Assembly (NCBI GenBank): GCA_900547655.1 | Contig: URHQ01000057.1 | Location: 1-12,416 of the forward strand | DNA: 12,416 nucleotides | DNA from: an uncultured Collinsella sp. | Lineage (GTDB): Bacteria > Actinomycetota > Coriobacteriia > Coriobacteriales > Coriobacteriaceae | Reading direction: 5' to 3' | Shown here: positions 5,271-12,416 of the stretch, in pieces | How the letters are laid out: every line of letters starts with the position of its first letter | How positions within the stretch are numbered: position 1 is the first letter of the stretch | Notes under the pieces: generated by a model | The model's input: the letters and a program-made list of their open reading frames with translations, nothing else | What the model was told of the DNA's origin: nothing | Databases searched by the model: none | Position numbers and translations under genes: made by a program

Positions 5271-7295
5271 CTACATCAAGTTGCAAACAGCCGCCGCGAA
5301 GGCTACGGGGTCCTCGGGGAGGATGCCCTCGACCAGCAGAGCCTGGTCATAGAGCAGACCGGAGTACTGCTTGATCTTGTCGGCGTCGCCCGCCTTCTGA
5401 GCAGCGACGAGCTTGGAAAAGACCGGGTGCTTGGCGTTGAGCTCGAGCACGCGCTGGCTCTTGGGCATGCCGTCGGGCGCGCCCTCGGGTCCCTTCTGGA
5501 GCACCTTCTCCATCTCGAGCGAAAGTGGGCCCTCGGTGGTGATGCAAGCGGGGGCATCGGTCAGGCGCGCGGAGACGGCAACTTTCTCGACCTTGTCACC
5601 GAGCGCCTCCTTCATAGCGCTGAAGAGGTCCTCGTTTTCCTTGGTGGCGTCCTCAGCCTCCTTTTTCTCGTCCTCGGTCGCCAGGTCAAGATCACCGGTC
5701 GCGACGTTCTTGAGCTCCAGATGACGATCCTCGACCTCGGGCTCGGCACCGTCGGCCACAGCCTTCTCGGCAGCCTCGCGGGCAGCATCGTCCTCGTAGA
5801 TCTTGGGCATATCGGCGGCAACGTACTCACGCATAGCCTGGAACGTGAACTCATCCACATCCTGCGTCAGCAGCAGCACGTCATAGCCGCGGTCGAGCAC
5901 GCCCTTTACCACGGGCATCTTGGCCAAGCGCTCGCGCGAGTCGCCGGCGGCGTAGTAGATGGCCTTCTGATCCTCGGGCATGCCCTTGGCATACTCGGCC
6001 AGGGTAATCATCTTCTGTTCCTTGGCAGACCAGAACAGCAACAGGTCGGCGAGCTCATCGGCCTTCATGCCATAGCTCGAGTAGATGCCGTACTTAAGAC
6101 CGCGACCAAAGTTCTCAAAGAACTTCTCATAGGCCTCGCGGTCGTTGTCACGCATATCCTCAAGGTCAGCGGTGATCTTCTTCTCGACACGCTTGGCAAT
6201 GGCCTTGAGCTGACGGTTCTGCTGCAGCGTCTCACGCGAAATATTGAGCGTCACGTCGGCAGAGTCCACGACGCCGCGGACAAAGTTGTAGTAGTCGGGC
6301 AGCAGGTCGTCGCACTTCTCCATAATCAGCACGTTGGAGCTGTAGAGCGCCAGGCCCTTCTCGTAGTCCTTGCTGTACAGATCGAACGGCGCGCGTCCCG
6401 GCACAAACAGCAGGGCGTCATACTCGAGCGTGCCCTCGGCGTGGAAGCTGATGGTGCGCGCAGGATCGTCAAAGTCGTGGAACGTGGACTTGTAGAACTC
6501 GTCGTAGTCCTTCTGCTCGACATCGGAGCTGCGCTTCTTCCAGATCGGTGTCATGGAGTTGACGGTCTCGAGCTCCTGGTAGTCCTCGTACTCGGGCTTG
6601 TAATCGTCGCCGGCGTCCTCGGGCTTGGGTTTCTGGCGGCTCTTGGACACCATCATCTGAATCGGGTAGCGCACATAGTTGCTGTACTGCTGAATCAGGC
6701 TCTTGAGACCCCACTCGGTCAGGAAGCGATCGTAGGTCTCGGCCTCGCCGTCGGCATCGAGCTTCTCGTTCTCGCGCAGCGTCAGGATGACATCGGTACC
6801 GTGCTCGGCGCGCTCGCCGTCCTCGATGGTGTAGCCCTCAAGACCGTCGGATTCCCACACATGGGCGACATCCTCGCCATAGGCGCGGCTGACGACCTTC
6901 ACATGGCTGGCGACCATAAAAGCCGAGTAGAAGCCCACGCCAAACTGACCGATGATGTCGACATCGGAGCCCTGCTGCTCGGCGTTCTCGGTCTTAAACT
7001 CCTCGGAGCCGGAATGGGCGATGGTGCCCAGATTGCGCTCGAGCTCCTCGGCGGTCATGCCAATGCCGTTATCCGAGATGGTAATGGTGCGGGCGTCTTT
7101 ATCAAAGGAGACGCGAATGGCCAGGTCGCCCTGGTCGATCTTGACGCTCGGGTCCTGCAGGCTCTTAAAGTTGAGCTTGTCGACAGCGTCGCTCGCGTTA
7201 GAGATAAGCTCGCGCAGGAAGATTTCCTTATTGGTGTAGATGGAGTTGATCATGAGGTCGAGCAGTTTTTTGCTCTCGGTCTTAAATTGACGCAT
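5271..7295 (-). CDS. htpG: Molecular chaperone HtpG (bacterial Hsp90)
   Basis: The 674-residue cytosolic ATP-driven chaperone acts as a dimer in folding and remodelling of client proteins. The N-terminal GHKL ATPase domain shows E29 and N33 in LRELISNASDA, D75 in ISDNGIGM, and the lid motif GQFGVGFYSAF (116-126). A middle domain follows, with LNISRETLQQNRQLKAIAKR carrying the arginine that contacts ATP. The C-terminal dimerisation part runs to FAAAVCNLM. It is about 50 residues longer than the Escherichia coli protein. Two acidic stretches stand out: one around KPKPEDAGDDYKPEYEDYQE, and a longer one beginning EDDAAREAAEKAVADGAEPE between the middle and C-terminal domains. The ATG at 7295 has AAAGGA seven bases upstream. 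It appears to be transcribed alone, from a promoter in the 200-base gap. No HrcA (CIRCE) or HspR (HAIR) operator is visible there, so heat-shock control is not apparent. Confidence 0.97.
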   Translation of the reverse strand: MRQFKTESKKLLDLMINSIYTNKEIFLRELISNASDAVDKLNFKSLQDPSVKIDQGDLAIRVSFDKDARTITISDNGIGMTAEELERNLGTIAHSGSEEFKTENAEQQGSDVDIIGQFGVGFYSAFMVASHVKVVSRAYGEDVAHVWESDGLEGYTIEDGERAEHGTDVILTLRENEKLDADGEAETYDRFLTEWGLKSLIQQYSNYVRYPIQMMVSKSRQKPKPEDAGDDYKPEYEDYQELETVNSMTPIWKKRSSDVEQKDYDEFYKSTFHDFDDPARTISFHAEGTLEYDALLFVPGRAPFDLYSKDYEKGLALYSSNVLIMEKCDDLLPDYYNFVRGVVDSADVTLNISRETLQQNRQLKAIAKRVEKKITADLEDMRDNDREAYEKFFENFGRGLKYGIYSSYGMKADELADLLLFWSAKEQKMITLAEYAKGMPEDQKAIYYAAGDSRERLAKMPVVKGVLDRGYDVLLLTQDVDEFTFQAMREYVAADMPKIYEDDAAREAAEKAVADGAEPEVEDRHLELKNVATGDLDLATEDEKKEAEDATKENEDLFSAMKEALGDKVEKVAVSARLTDAPACITTEGPLSLEMEKVLQKGPEGAPDGMPKSQRVLELNAKHPVFSKLVAAQKAGDADKIKQYSGLLYDQALLVEGILPEDPVAFAAAVCNLM

Positions 7296-7381
7296 GTGCA
7301 GTCCTTTCGCGCTACCCCCGTCCGCAAAAACGGCCCGGTCGCCCGAGCCGCATCGCAGACCTGCTATGTTCAGACTTAGAT

Positions 7382-7410
7382 TTTATAACCCATTAGCGCG
7401 CATATATACA
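7382..7410 (-). promoter_or_regulatory. Candidate htpG promoter
   Basis: On the minus strand TATAAA (7387-7382) is a good -10, with a poor -35 (TGTATA, 7410-7405) at 17 bases. A transcript from here would have a leader of about 80 bases. A short inverted repeat acatac/gtatgt (7408-7413 and 7428-7433) lies across and upstream of the -35 position and could be an operator, but may be chance. Confidence 0.35.
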
Positions 7411-7495
7411 TACGGAATCGAAAAACTGTATGTTGAAACGACCGTGCGGCGGATGCCAAGGAGTGTCCCAAACTGCCGGCAAAAAAGGAACGTCC

Positions 7496-7996
7496 CTATC
7501 TACCATCTACGCGCTTGGCCATCCAGACATGGGGCTGGCCCTCGTCTTCGTAGTCTACCGGGGCAATTTGCGTGTAGCCCGCCTTTACATAGAGCGGCAG
7601 CACGTATTCCTGCGCATGCAGCTTAATAAGCTTAGCGCCGGCATTGCGTGCACACGCAGCACTGGCCTCGACGATCGCACTCGCCAGTCCGCGACGACGC
7701 ATAGCCGGCAGCACGGCGACGCGCCCCATAATGTAGGTCTCCCCCGCCGCAACGCCTTCGTCCATGTCGCATGCCGGCAACACCGGGGCCTCTGCGTCAG
7801 CCACGCGCTCAAGCTCTTCGGGAAACACGCGCGAGCAACCGGCAAGCTCGCCGTCTACATAGAGCGTCACATGAATGCAGTTCGGATCCTCGTCGATAGC
7901 GTCGAACTCATTCTCGTAGCCCTGCTCGTCCATAAAAACGACGCGGCGCACCAACGCCGCGTCATCAAAGCATCCTGTCTTAAGTTGGATATCCAT
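7496..7996 (-). CDS. GNAT-family N-acetyltransferase (YjcF/ElaA-like)
   Basis: A 166-residue protein with the single-domain GNAT fold, expected to transfer acetyl from acetyl-CoA to an amine; the substrate is unknown. The opening helix-strand segment RRVVFMDEQGYENEFDAIDEDP (17-38) is the V-F-x-x-E-Q-G signature of the YjcF/ElaA subgroup. The acetyl-CoA motif A is GRVAVLPAMRRRGLAS (91-106). LHAQEYVLPLYVKAGY (126-141) and GQPHVWMAKR near the end complete the fold. The ATG at 7996 is chosen because AAAGGG lies five bases upstream; a longer frame begins at a TTG (8014) with no site. The stop TAG lies 39 bases after the neighbouring phosphatase gene's far end is cleared, so the gene starts 39 bases behind cpsB with no terminator visible between. 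It may therefore belong to the kinase operon. Its stop overlaps a GGGACGTTCC sequence. Confidence 0.8.
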   Translation of the reverse strand: MDIQLKTGCFDDAALVRRVVFMDEQGYENEFDAIDEDPNCIHVTLYVDGELAGCSRVFPEELERVADAEAPVLPACDMDEGVAAGETYIMGRVAVLPAMRRRGLASAIVEASAACARNAGAKLIKLHAQEYVLPLYVKAGYTQIAPVDYEDEGQPHVWMAKRVDGR

Positions 7997-8035
7997 GGCT
8001 GCCCTTTCATTCAATGCGAACGTTAGGGACCGATT

Positions 8036-8686
8036 TTAGCGAAAATGAGCTCCGCGCACGCTAAACTTCGCACGAGCCTTCGCCAGGCAGTCGTAATGAC
8101 CCACGTTATGGGCATCGCTCGCGATGAAGCTGTACAGGTTCTGATCGAACAGGCGCTGTGCCGGCTTTTTCTCGCGACCAAAGCGACCGCCAGCAATAAA
8201 GTCCGCCGAAGCCTGCAGTTTGCAGCCCATATCGACCAGGCGCTCCGCCACGCTTACATCCTTTTGAACCGCACGATAGCGCTCAGGATGAGCGATGATC
8301 ACCTGGTAGCCACGGCACTGCAAATCGTAAATCGTGTTCTCGTACTCTCTAAACGCATACGCATCGGCATGCGTCGAAAGCTCGAGCAGAAACTCGTTGG
8401 TCCCATCGAAATGCAAGTGCTCCGCGGCATCGATACCAAGCTCAACGAGCTTTCGATGGTTGACCTCGAAGCCCATCTGGAGCGGAAAACCGTCAGCGTT
8501 ATCCCGAAGCAGTTCAAAGGCATCCCACATCTTGTCGTAATCAAAATAGGGATCACGGCAGTGAGGAGTGCAAACAATTCTGGTTACACCGGCCCGCTTG
8601 GCAGCCTCGAGCATCGCCAAGCTCTCATCGAGATCGGCGGCGCCGTCGTCTACACCCGGCAAGATATGGCAATGAATGTCACGCAT
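8036..8686 (-). CDS. cpsB: CpsB/YwqE-type tyrosine-protein phosphatase (PHP domain)
   Basis: A 216-residue metal-dependent phosphatase of the PHP superfamily that removes phosphate from the tyrosine cluster of the BY-kinase and thereby controls extracellular polysaccharide export. Metal ligands are visible in order: H5 and H7 in DIHCHILPGVDDG, H42 in CTPHCRD, E74 in GFEVNH, H133 in IAHPERYR, and D191/H193 in ASDAHN. The protein ends about 23 residues after ASDAHN, roughly 25-40 residues shorter than the common 243-257-residue forms, lacking the usual last helices. ATG at 8686 has AAGG eight to nine bases upstream. It follows the kinase gene by 17 bases, so it is clearly in the same operon. 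Confidence 0.85.
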   Translation of the reverse strand: MRDIHCHILPGVDDGAADLDESLAMLEAAKRAGVTRIVCTPHCRDPYFDYDKMWDAFELLRDNADGFPLQMGFEVNHRKLVELGIDAAEHLHFDGTNEFLLELSTHADAYAFREYENTIYDLQCRGYQVIIAHPERYRAVQKDVSVAERLVDMGCKLQASADFIAGGRFGREKKPAQRLFDQNLYSFIASDAHNVGHYDCLAKARAKFSVRGAHFR

Positions 8687-8703
8687 AGGTCAGCCTTAAT
8701 CAA

Positions 8704-9441
8704 CTAAACGTTTGCTCGGTTGGTGAAGATGCCCTTTTTGGAAGTCCCCTGATCGTCGGAGCCCTTCTTCACCTTCTTACCGTCCTTGGTGTAGTAGGAG
8801 TAGTAGTACTCGCTGGTCTCGGTCTCGCAGTAGTTCATAACGGTACCGATGAGCTTGACCTTTTCGGACTTCTTAAGCTGGCCGATAGCGTTGAGCGCCT
8901 CCTCGCGCTTGGTGAAGTCCTCGCGCACCACGAACAGCGTGCCGTCGGTCAGACTTGCGATCTCGGCAGCATCGATGAAGGTGCCGACCGGAGGAGCATC
9001 AAAGATGACGTACTGAAACTTGGCGGACAGTGCCTTGACCAGCTTGGCAAAGCGGTGAGAGACGATGATGTCGGCAGGATTGGGAATATGCGGCTCGGCA
9101 TCGAGGAAGTAGAAGTTCTTCTGACCCGTCTCGACAATTGCCTGGTCAATGGAGATCTGCTCGGAAAGGACCGCATAGAGTCCGCCGCGCGAACGAACGC
9201 CGAGCATATCGGAAAGAGACCTGCGGCGCATATCGGCCTCGACCAGGAGCACGGACTTGCCGCTCGTGGCGATTGCCTGAGCAAGGTTAATGGAAACCGT
9301 AGACTTGCCCTCGTTGGGAATCGAGGACGTGACGGTAATGGTACGAATGGGGTCGTCCACGCTCGCAAAGCGGATGTTGGCCAGAAGGGTCTTGGCGGCA
9401 TTCTGTACAACGAGCTTATCGGTGTTCTTTGCCTTAGCCAT
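8704..9441 (-). CDS. cpsD: BY-kinase (CpsD/CapB/YwqD-type tyrosine-protein kinase)
   Basis: A 245-residue cytoplasmic bacterial tyrosine kinase with a P-loop ATPase fold. Walker A is SSIPNEGKST (39-48, K46), Walker A' is LLVEAD (65-70), and Walker B is VIFDAPP (145-151). The C-terminal autophosphorylation cluster has Y212, Y213, Y214, Y216 and Y217 (SEYYYSYYTK). After it comes a basic, flexible tail of about 28 residues. As in Firmicutes and actinobacteria, the membrane activator is a separate protein, encoded just upstream (CpsC). The two genes are separated by two bases, and the kinase's ribosome site (AAAGGTGG) lies inside the end of cpsC, so translation is probably coupled. It controls polymerisation and export of surface polysaccharide in studied systems; none of those genes is in this window. 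Confidence 0.92.
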   Translation of the reverse strand: MAKAKNTDKLVVQNAAKTLLANIRFASVDDPIRTITVTSSIPNEGKSTVSINLAQAIATSGKSVLLVEADMRRRSLSDMLGVRSRGGLYAVLSEQISIDQAIVETGQKNFYFLDAEPHIPNPADIIVSHRFAKLVKALSAKFQYVIFDAPPVGTFIDAAEIASLTDGTLFVVREDFTKREEALNAIGQLKKSEKVKLIGTVMNYCETETSEYYYSYYTKDGKKVKKGSDDQGTSKKGIFTNRANV

Positions 9442-9443
9442 GC

Positions 9444-10100
9444 CTATTTACCACCTTTCATAGCCGGAATTCGGCCAACAACGGGAATGCCCAGGAGCTC
9501 TTCTGCCTCTTCGGCACCGCGGATGCGGGTATTGAGCATGTCTGCCAAAACGACATAGGCAACTGCGATAAAGATACCGGCGAGGAACGCGACAGCAACG
9601 TACAGCGTGCGCTTGGGGCCGCTGGGGACTTCGGGAGTCTTAGCCTCGTCGATAACGTTGATGCTCTGGGCAGCGCCGACGTTCTGAGCGACCGTACTCA
9701 CCGAGCTGGCCATGGCCTTTGCGACCTTAGCCGTCTCCTTGGCATCGGTGCCGGTAACCGAAAGCGTAATGACACGCGTGGTGGTCTCGGAGGAAACAGA
9801 CACCTTGTAGTCATCCAGGTCAGCAAGGCCCAACTCATTGGCAGCACCGCTCTTAACGCTATCGCTATCCAGCAGCGTGGCGATATCGTTGGAAAGCATC
9901 TGGCTCGCCGAGAGATCGTTGTAGCTCATCTGACCGCTATCGTCGGTCTTGGCGAGAATGTACATGCTCGTCGTCGCGGTGTAGGTGTTGTCCATCGCAA
10001 CGAAGGACACGATGCCCATGGCGATCGCGCAGACCACCGGAAGGGTGATGACCAGCTTAAGGTGCTTTTTGAGCAGCTGGAACAGTTCGAGAAGGGTCAT
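9444..10100 (-). CDS. cpsC: CpsC/Wzz-type membrane activator of the BY-kinase (chain-length determinant family)
   Basis: A 218-residue protein with the polysaccharide co-polymerase layout. A short cytoplasmic start (MTLLELFQLLKKHLK) precedes TM1 (about 16-36). An external domain of about 130 residues follows, then the proline motif TPEVPSGPKR (155-164) and TM2 (about 166-187). A cytoplasmic tail (about 188-218) ends RIPAMKGGK and would contact and activate the kinase. In this family the protein also helps set polymer length. ATG at 10100 has GAAAGGCAAG upstream. It is the first gene of cpsC-cpsD-cpsB, all tightly spaced; a candidate promoter lies about 50 bases upstream. Confidence 0.9.
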   Translation of the reverse strand: MTLLELFQLLKKHLKLVITLPVVCAIAMGIVSFVAMDNTYTATTSMYILAKTDDSGQMSYNDLSASQMLSNDIATLLDSDSVKSGAANELGLADLDDYKVSVSSETTTRVITLSVTGTDAKETAKVAKAMASSVSTVAQNVGAAQSINVIDEAKTPEVPSGPKRTLYVAVAFLAGIFIAVAYVVLADMLNTRIRGAEEAEELLGIPVVGRIPAMKGGK

Positions 10101-10147
10101 GCAGCTTGCCTTTCATTTCCCCAGTTCGGATTGACAAAACTGTCCGT

Positions 10148-10176
10148 ATGTTATCGCATCTTTTTACCGAGGCCAA
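10148..10176 (-). promoter_or_regulatory. Candidate promoter of the cpsCDB operon
   Basis: On the minus strand TTGGCC (10176-10171) and TAACAT (10153-10148) are 17 bases apart. Each box matches the consensus in four of six positions. The transcript would start about 40 bases before the cpsC ATG. Other AT-rich combinations are possible in this 195-base gap. Confidence 0.35.
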
Positions 10177-10241
10177 ACTCTATACATAAGAAACAGGCTC
10201 TCCTGTAAAAATGTCGGAAGCAATCGTAAAATTGCACAACA

Positions 10242-10270
10242 ACGCCGCACCCGAAAGTCAAATGCGGCGT
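10242..10270 (-). terminator. Hairpin after the sensor kinase gene, weak terminator
   Basis: acgccgca (10263-10270 on the minus strand) pairs with tgcggcgt (10242-10249) over 8 bp around a 13-nt loop. It lies 25 bases past the kinase stop. Only an interrupted T-rich stretch follows, so read-through into cpsC is plausible. Confidence 0.5.
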
Positions 10271-10295
10271 CTACATCAATATCTATGTTGCATCG

Positions 10296-11720
10296 CTATG
10301 CGAATGGCTCGTCCTGCTGTATGGGAAACGTCACCGTAATGGTGGTTCCCACGCCCAACTCGCTCGACAGATCGAGCGTGGCGTGATGATACAGGGCCGC
10401 ATGCTTGACAATGGCAAGCCCCAGACCGGTTCCGCCGCGTGCCTTGGACCTACTCTTGTCCACGCGATAGAACCGCTCAAATACCTTGCCCCGTTCTTCA
10501 GGCGCGATACCGATTCCCGTGTCGGCGACCGCGAGGAACGGATGGCCTTCGTCGTTGGTGCCGCACTGCAGCGTAACCGTACCGCCGGGTCGATTGTAGC
10601 GGATGGCGTTGCTTGCCAGATTATAGATGAGCTCGTCGATCAAGCGCGACACGCCTTCGATGACCACAGGCTTGGTCTCATGACTGATCGTCACATTCGC
10701 CTGACGGGCGACCTGTTCAAGACGCTGCTCAACCGCGTAGATGGCACGCGAGAGCTCAATAGGCTCCGTGGACCCAATGGGCACCGCCTCGCCCTCAGTT
10801 GCACGCTCGGCCTCGTCCAAGTTAGACAGCGTAAGGATGTCGTTGACAAGCGCCGCCAAACGGCCCGCCTCACGATAGATGCGACCGCCAAAGTTGCGCA
10901 GGTCGTCCTCGCCCTCGACCATGCCGTTTGCGATGAGCTCGGCATAGCCCGAAATCGCCGTAAGCGGCGTCTTGAGCTCATGAGTGATATTCGCCGTGAA
11001 CTCGCGGCGCATACGGTCGTTGTCCGCTAGCACCGCCATTTGGCGCTTGAGCTCCTGGCGCTGCGACTCGATACGCTCAAGCATGGGGACCATCTCAGCA
11101 TAGGCGTGCTCATAGCTGCGGCGTGGGTGGTCCAAATCCACCTCTTGCAACGGCGCGATGATGGCACGAGACTCGCGGCGCGCCATAAAAAACGAGAGTA
11201 CCGCACCCGCTGCCGCGATAAGCAGCATCGGCGCCACCATCGACAGCAAAATCGCCGCAACGCCAGGCTGGGCCTGCGCCAAGCGGACAACCTGGCCGTT
11301 ATCAAGGGCGACGGCGCGATACAGCATAATCTCGTCGAGCGTAGAGCTTGCGCGCTCCGCGGAACCCGAACCATTCTCAAAGGCCTCGATGACCTCGGGG
11401 CGATCGCCATGGTTGGGCAGTGTGGAAGGCGACGCCTCGTTGTCGTAGGCAACCGATCCATCCTTGTTAATCAGCGTGATGCGCAAGTCCTCGCGATCGA
11501 GGCTACGCAAGAACGGGATGGGCTCCTGCTGCTCGTCGAGGGCGGCAGCAATGAGCTCGGTTTCCTGCGCCAGATTGGCACTCGTGGCATCCGCCAAGGT
11601 GTTTTGCACAAAGAACGCACCCAGCACCGTAAACGCCACGATAACCGCCATGGCGCAGACAAAGATCGTCACAAAAACGCGGTGCGACAGCGTATGTTTT
11701 CCCTGGGGGGCGAAGACCAC
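10296..11720 (-). CDS. PhoR-type sensor histidine kinase
   Basis: A 474-residue membrane sensor of a two-component system. TM1 is about 14-38, an extracellular domain spans about 39-153, and TM2 is about 154-180. A linker coiled coil (about 205-235) precedes the dimerisation domain with the phosphorylated H247 in FTANITHELKTPLTAISGY. The ATPase domain has the N box LIYNLASNAIRYN (N367, N371), G1 VADTGIGI (398-405), the F box VFERFYRVDKSRS (413-425) and G2 GGTGLGLAIVKH (429-440). The stimulus is unknown. It begins with GTG at 11720, with GAGGAG spanning the end of the regulator gene and only three bases after its TAA, so it is translationally coupled to the regulator. The order regulator-kinase and the domain layout match PhoBR-like pairs, but no phosphate-transport gene is in the window to support that specificity. 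Confidence 0.93.
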   Translation of the reverse strand: MVFAPQGKHTLSHRVFVTIFVCAMAVIVAFTVLGAFFVQNTLADATSANLAQETELIAAALDEQQEPIPFLRSLDREDLRITLINKDGSVAYDNEASPSTLPNHGDRPEVIEAFENGSGSAERASSTLDEIMLYRAVALDNGQVVRLAQAQPGVAAILLSMVAPMLLIAAAGAVLSFFMARRESRAIIAPLQEVDLDHPRRSYEHAYAEMVPMLERIESQRQELKRQMAVLADNDRMRREFTANITHELKTPLTAISGYAELIANGMVEGEDDLRNFGGRIYREAGRLAALVNDILTLSNLDEAERATEGEAVPIGSTEPIELSRAIYAVEQRLEQVARQANVTISHETKPVVIEGVSRLIDELIYNLASNAIRYNRPGGTVTLQCGTNDEGHPFLAVADTGIGIAPEERGKVFERFYRVDKSRSKARGGTGLGLAIVKHAALYHHATLDLSSELGVGTTITVTFPIQQDEPFA

Positions 11721-11723
11721 GGG

Positions 11724-12416
11724 TTACTCCTCCGATGCGGTGGCCGCGGTGACGTCACCTTCGGCACCATCACCGGCAGAAGGCTCGGCCAAGCGGTAGC
11801 CCACGCCGCGCACGGTCTCGATGGCGCTGGCATGCTCGCCCAGTTTTTGGCGAAGCGTCTGCACGTGCACGTCAACAGTGCGCGAACCGCCGTCGAAGTC
11901 CCAGCCCCACACGCTCTGCAGCAACGACTCGCGGGTAAAGACCACGCCGGGCTTGCGCATGAGGTACTCGAGCAGGTCGAACTCGCGCAGGGTGAGCTTA
12001 AGCGACTCGCCGGCAACGGTCACCTCGCGATGGCTGGGCGAGAGCACGATGTCGCCCACGCTGAGCACATCGCTCGCCTGCTTGACCATGCCGCCGCGAC
12101 GCAGCAGTGCGCGGCAGCGGCTCGCAAGCTCCATAAGCGAGAAGGGTTTAGTCAGGTAATCGTCGGCACCGCCATCGAGCGCCATCACCTTGTCGAGCTC
12201 GGTGTCCTTGGCGGTAAGCATCATGATGGGCACCGTCGCCGTCAGGCGGTCGGCGCGCAGGCGGCGCATAATCGCCAAACCATCGGTATCGGGCAGCATG
12301 ATATCGAGCAGTACAGCATCGGGCACCCGTCGCGCCACGGCGGCCTTAAACTCGCCGTCGCACGAAAAGCCTTCGGCCTCAATCCCCTGCTTGCGCAGCG
12401 CATAGACCTGTCTCTT
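11724..12416 (-). CDS. OmpR/PhoB-type response regulator, N-terminus beyond the window
   Basis: 230 codons are visible and the frame is open to the window edge, so only a short start of about 10-20 residues is missing. The receiver domain shows the phosphorylated Asp in AVLLDIMLPDTDG, the conserved Thr in IMMLTAKD and the Lys in YLTKPFS. The C-terminal winged-helix domain has REFDLLEYLMRKPGVVFTRESLLQSVWG and ends in TVDVHVQTLRQKLG and VRGVGYRLA, typical of OmpR/PhoB DNA-binding domains. A 20-residue acidic Ala/Glu-rich tail (EPSAGDGAEGDVTAATASEE) extends past the usual end. A GTG at 12338 is an internal valine codon, not the start, because the receiver fold continues upstream (QVYALRKQGIEAEGFSC). 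It is the first gene of the pair with the sensor kinase. Confidence 0.93.
   Translation of the reverse strand, partial: KRQVYALRKQGIEAEGFSCDGEFKAAVARRVPDAVLLDIMLPDTDGLAIMRRLRADRLTATVPIMMLTAKDTELDKVMALDGGADDYLTKPFSLMELASRCRALLRRGGMVKQASDVLSVGDIVLSPSHREVTVAGESLKLTLREFDLLEYLMRKPGVVFTRESLLQSVWGWDFDGGSRTVDVHVQTLRQKLGEHASAIETVRGVGYRLAEPSAGDGAEGDVTAATASEE

Noticed and set aside
5427..7379. A 650-codon open frame on the plus strand opposite htpG
   Set aside because: It is the antisense of a certain htpG gene; GC-rich codon use removes stops in that frame. Its translation is low-complexity Leu/Val/Gly-rich with no domain and no ribosome site.
7296..7495. CIRCE (HrcA) or HAIR (HspR) heat-shock operator for htpG
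   Set aside because: Neither TTAGCACTC/GAGTGCTAA nor CTTGAGT/ACTCAAG arms are present in the gap; only a weak acatac/gtatgt pair was seen.

Overview
The window looks like a chromosomal piece of a high-GC anaerobic actinobacterium of the Coriobacteriia, most like Collinsella. The reasons are GC-rich third positions, an oxygen-defence rubrerythrin, an actinobacterial pdxR/pdxST locus and many intergenic palindromes. This assignment comes from general recognition, not from a database search.

Left region (1-1800). The end of a rubrerythrin-type gene and its terminator are followed by a visibly more AT-rich patch. The patch holds one broken gene: an N-terminal module resembling AbiEi-like proteins joined to a DUF559/Vsr-like nuclease fold, interrupted by a one-base frameshift in a T5 run. 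Two copies of a 123-bp palindromic element, about 76% identical, lie on either side of it in the same orientation. The element end reads cTAAgTGAgTAG, which places a stop codon in all three frames. It supplies the stop codon both of the broken gene and of pdxR.

Pyridoxal phosphate block (1793-4873). A MocR-type regulator (pdxR, minus strand) is divergent from pdxS-pdxT, the two subunits of PLP synthase. The shared control region holds a direct repeat of CTGACCTTRT and overlapping candidate promoters.

Intergenic palindrome cluster (4874-5270). About 400 bases without a gene hold two consecutive perfect 18-bp inverted repeats with matching two-tier architecture. They are followed by a long imperfect palindrome that probably terminates both converging genes, then by two units that share a GCAGCGTCGA header and a perfect hairpin exactly 4 nt downstream.

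Right region (5271-12416, all minus strand). It holds htpG (Hsp90) and a YjcF/ElaA-like GNAT acetyltransferase. Next is a compact tyrosine-phosphorylation module: CpsC/Wzz-type activator, CpsD BY-kinase with a C-terminal tyrosine cluster, and CpsB PHP-type phosphatase. A two-component pair follows: an OmpR/PhoB-type regulator, cut by the window edge, and a PhoR-type sensor kinase. No sugar-polymer biosynthesis genes accompany the kinase module here, so its targets probably lie elsewhere. The GNAT gene sits 39 nt behind the phosphatase and may be the last gene of that operon.
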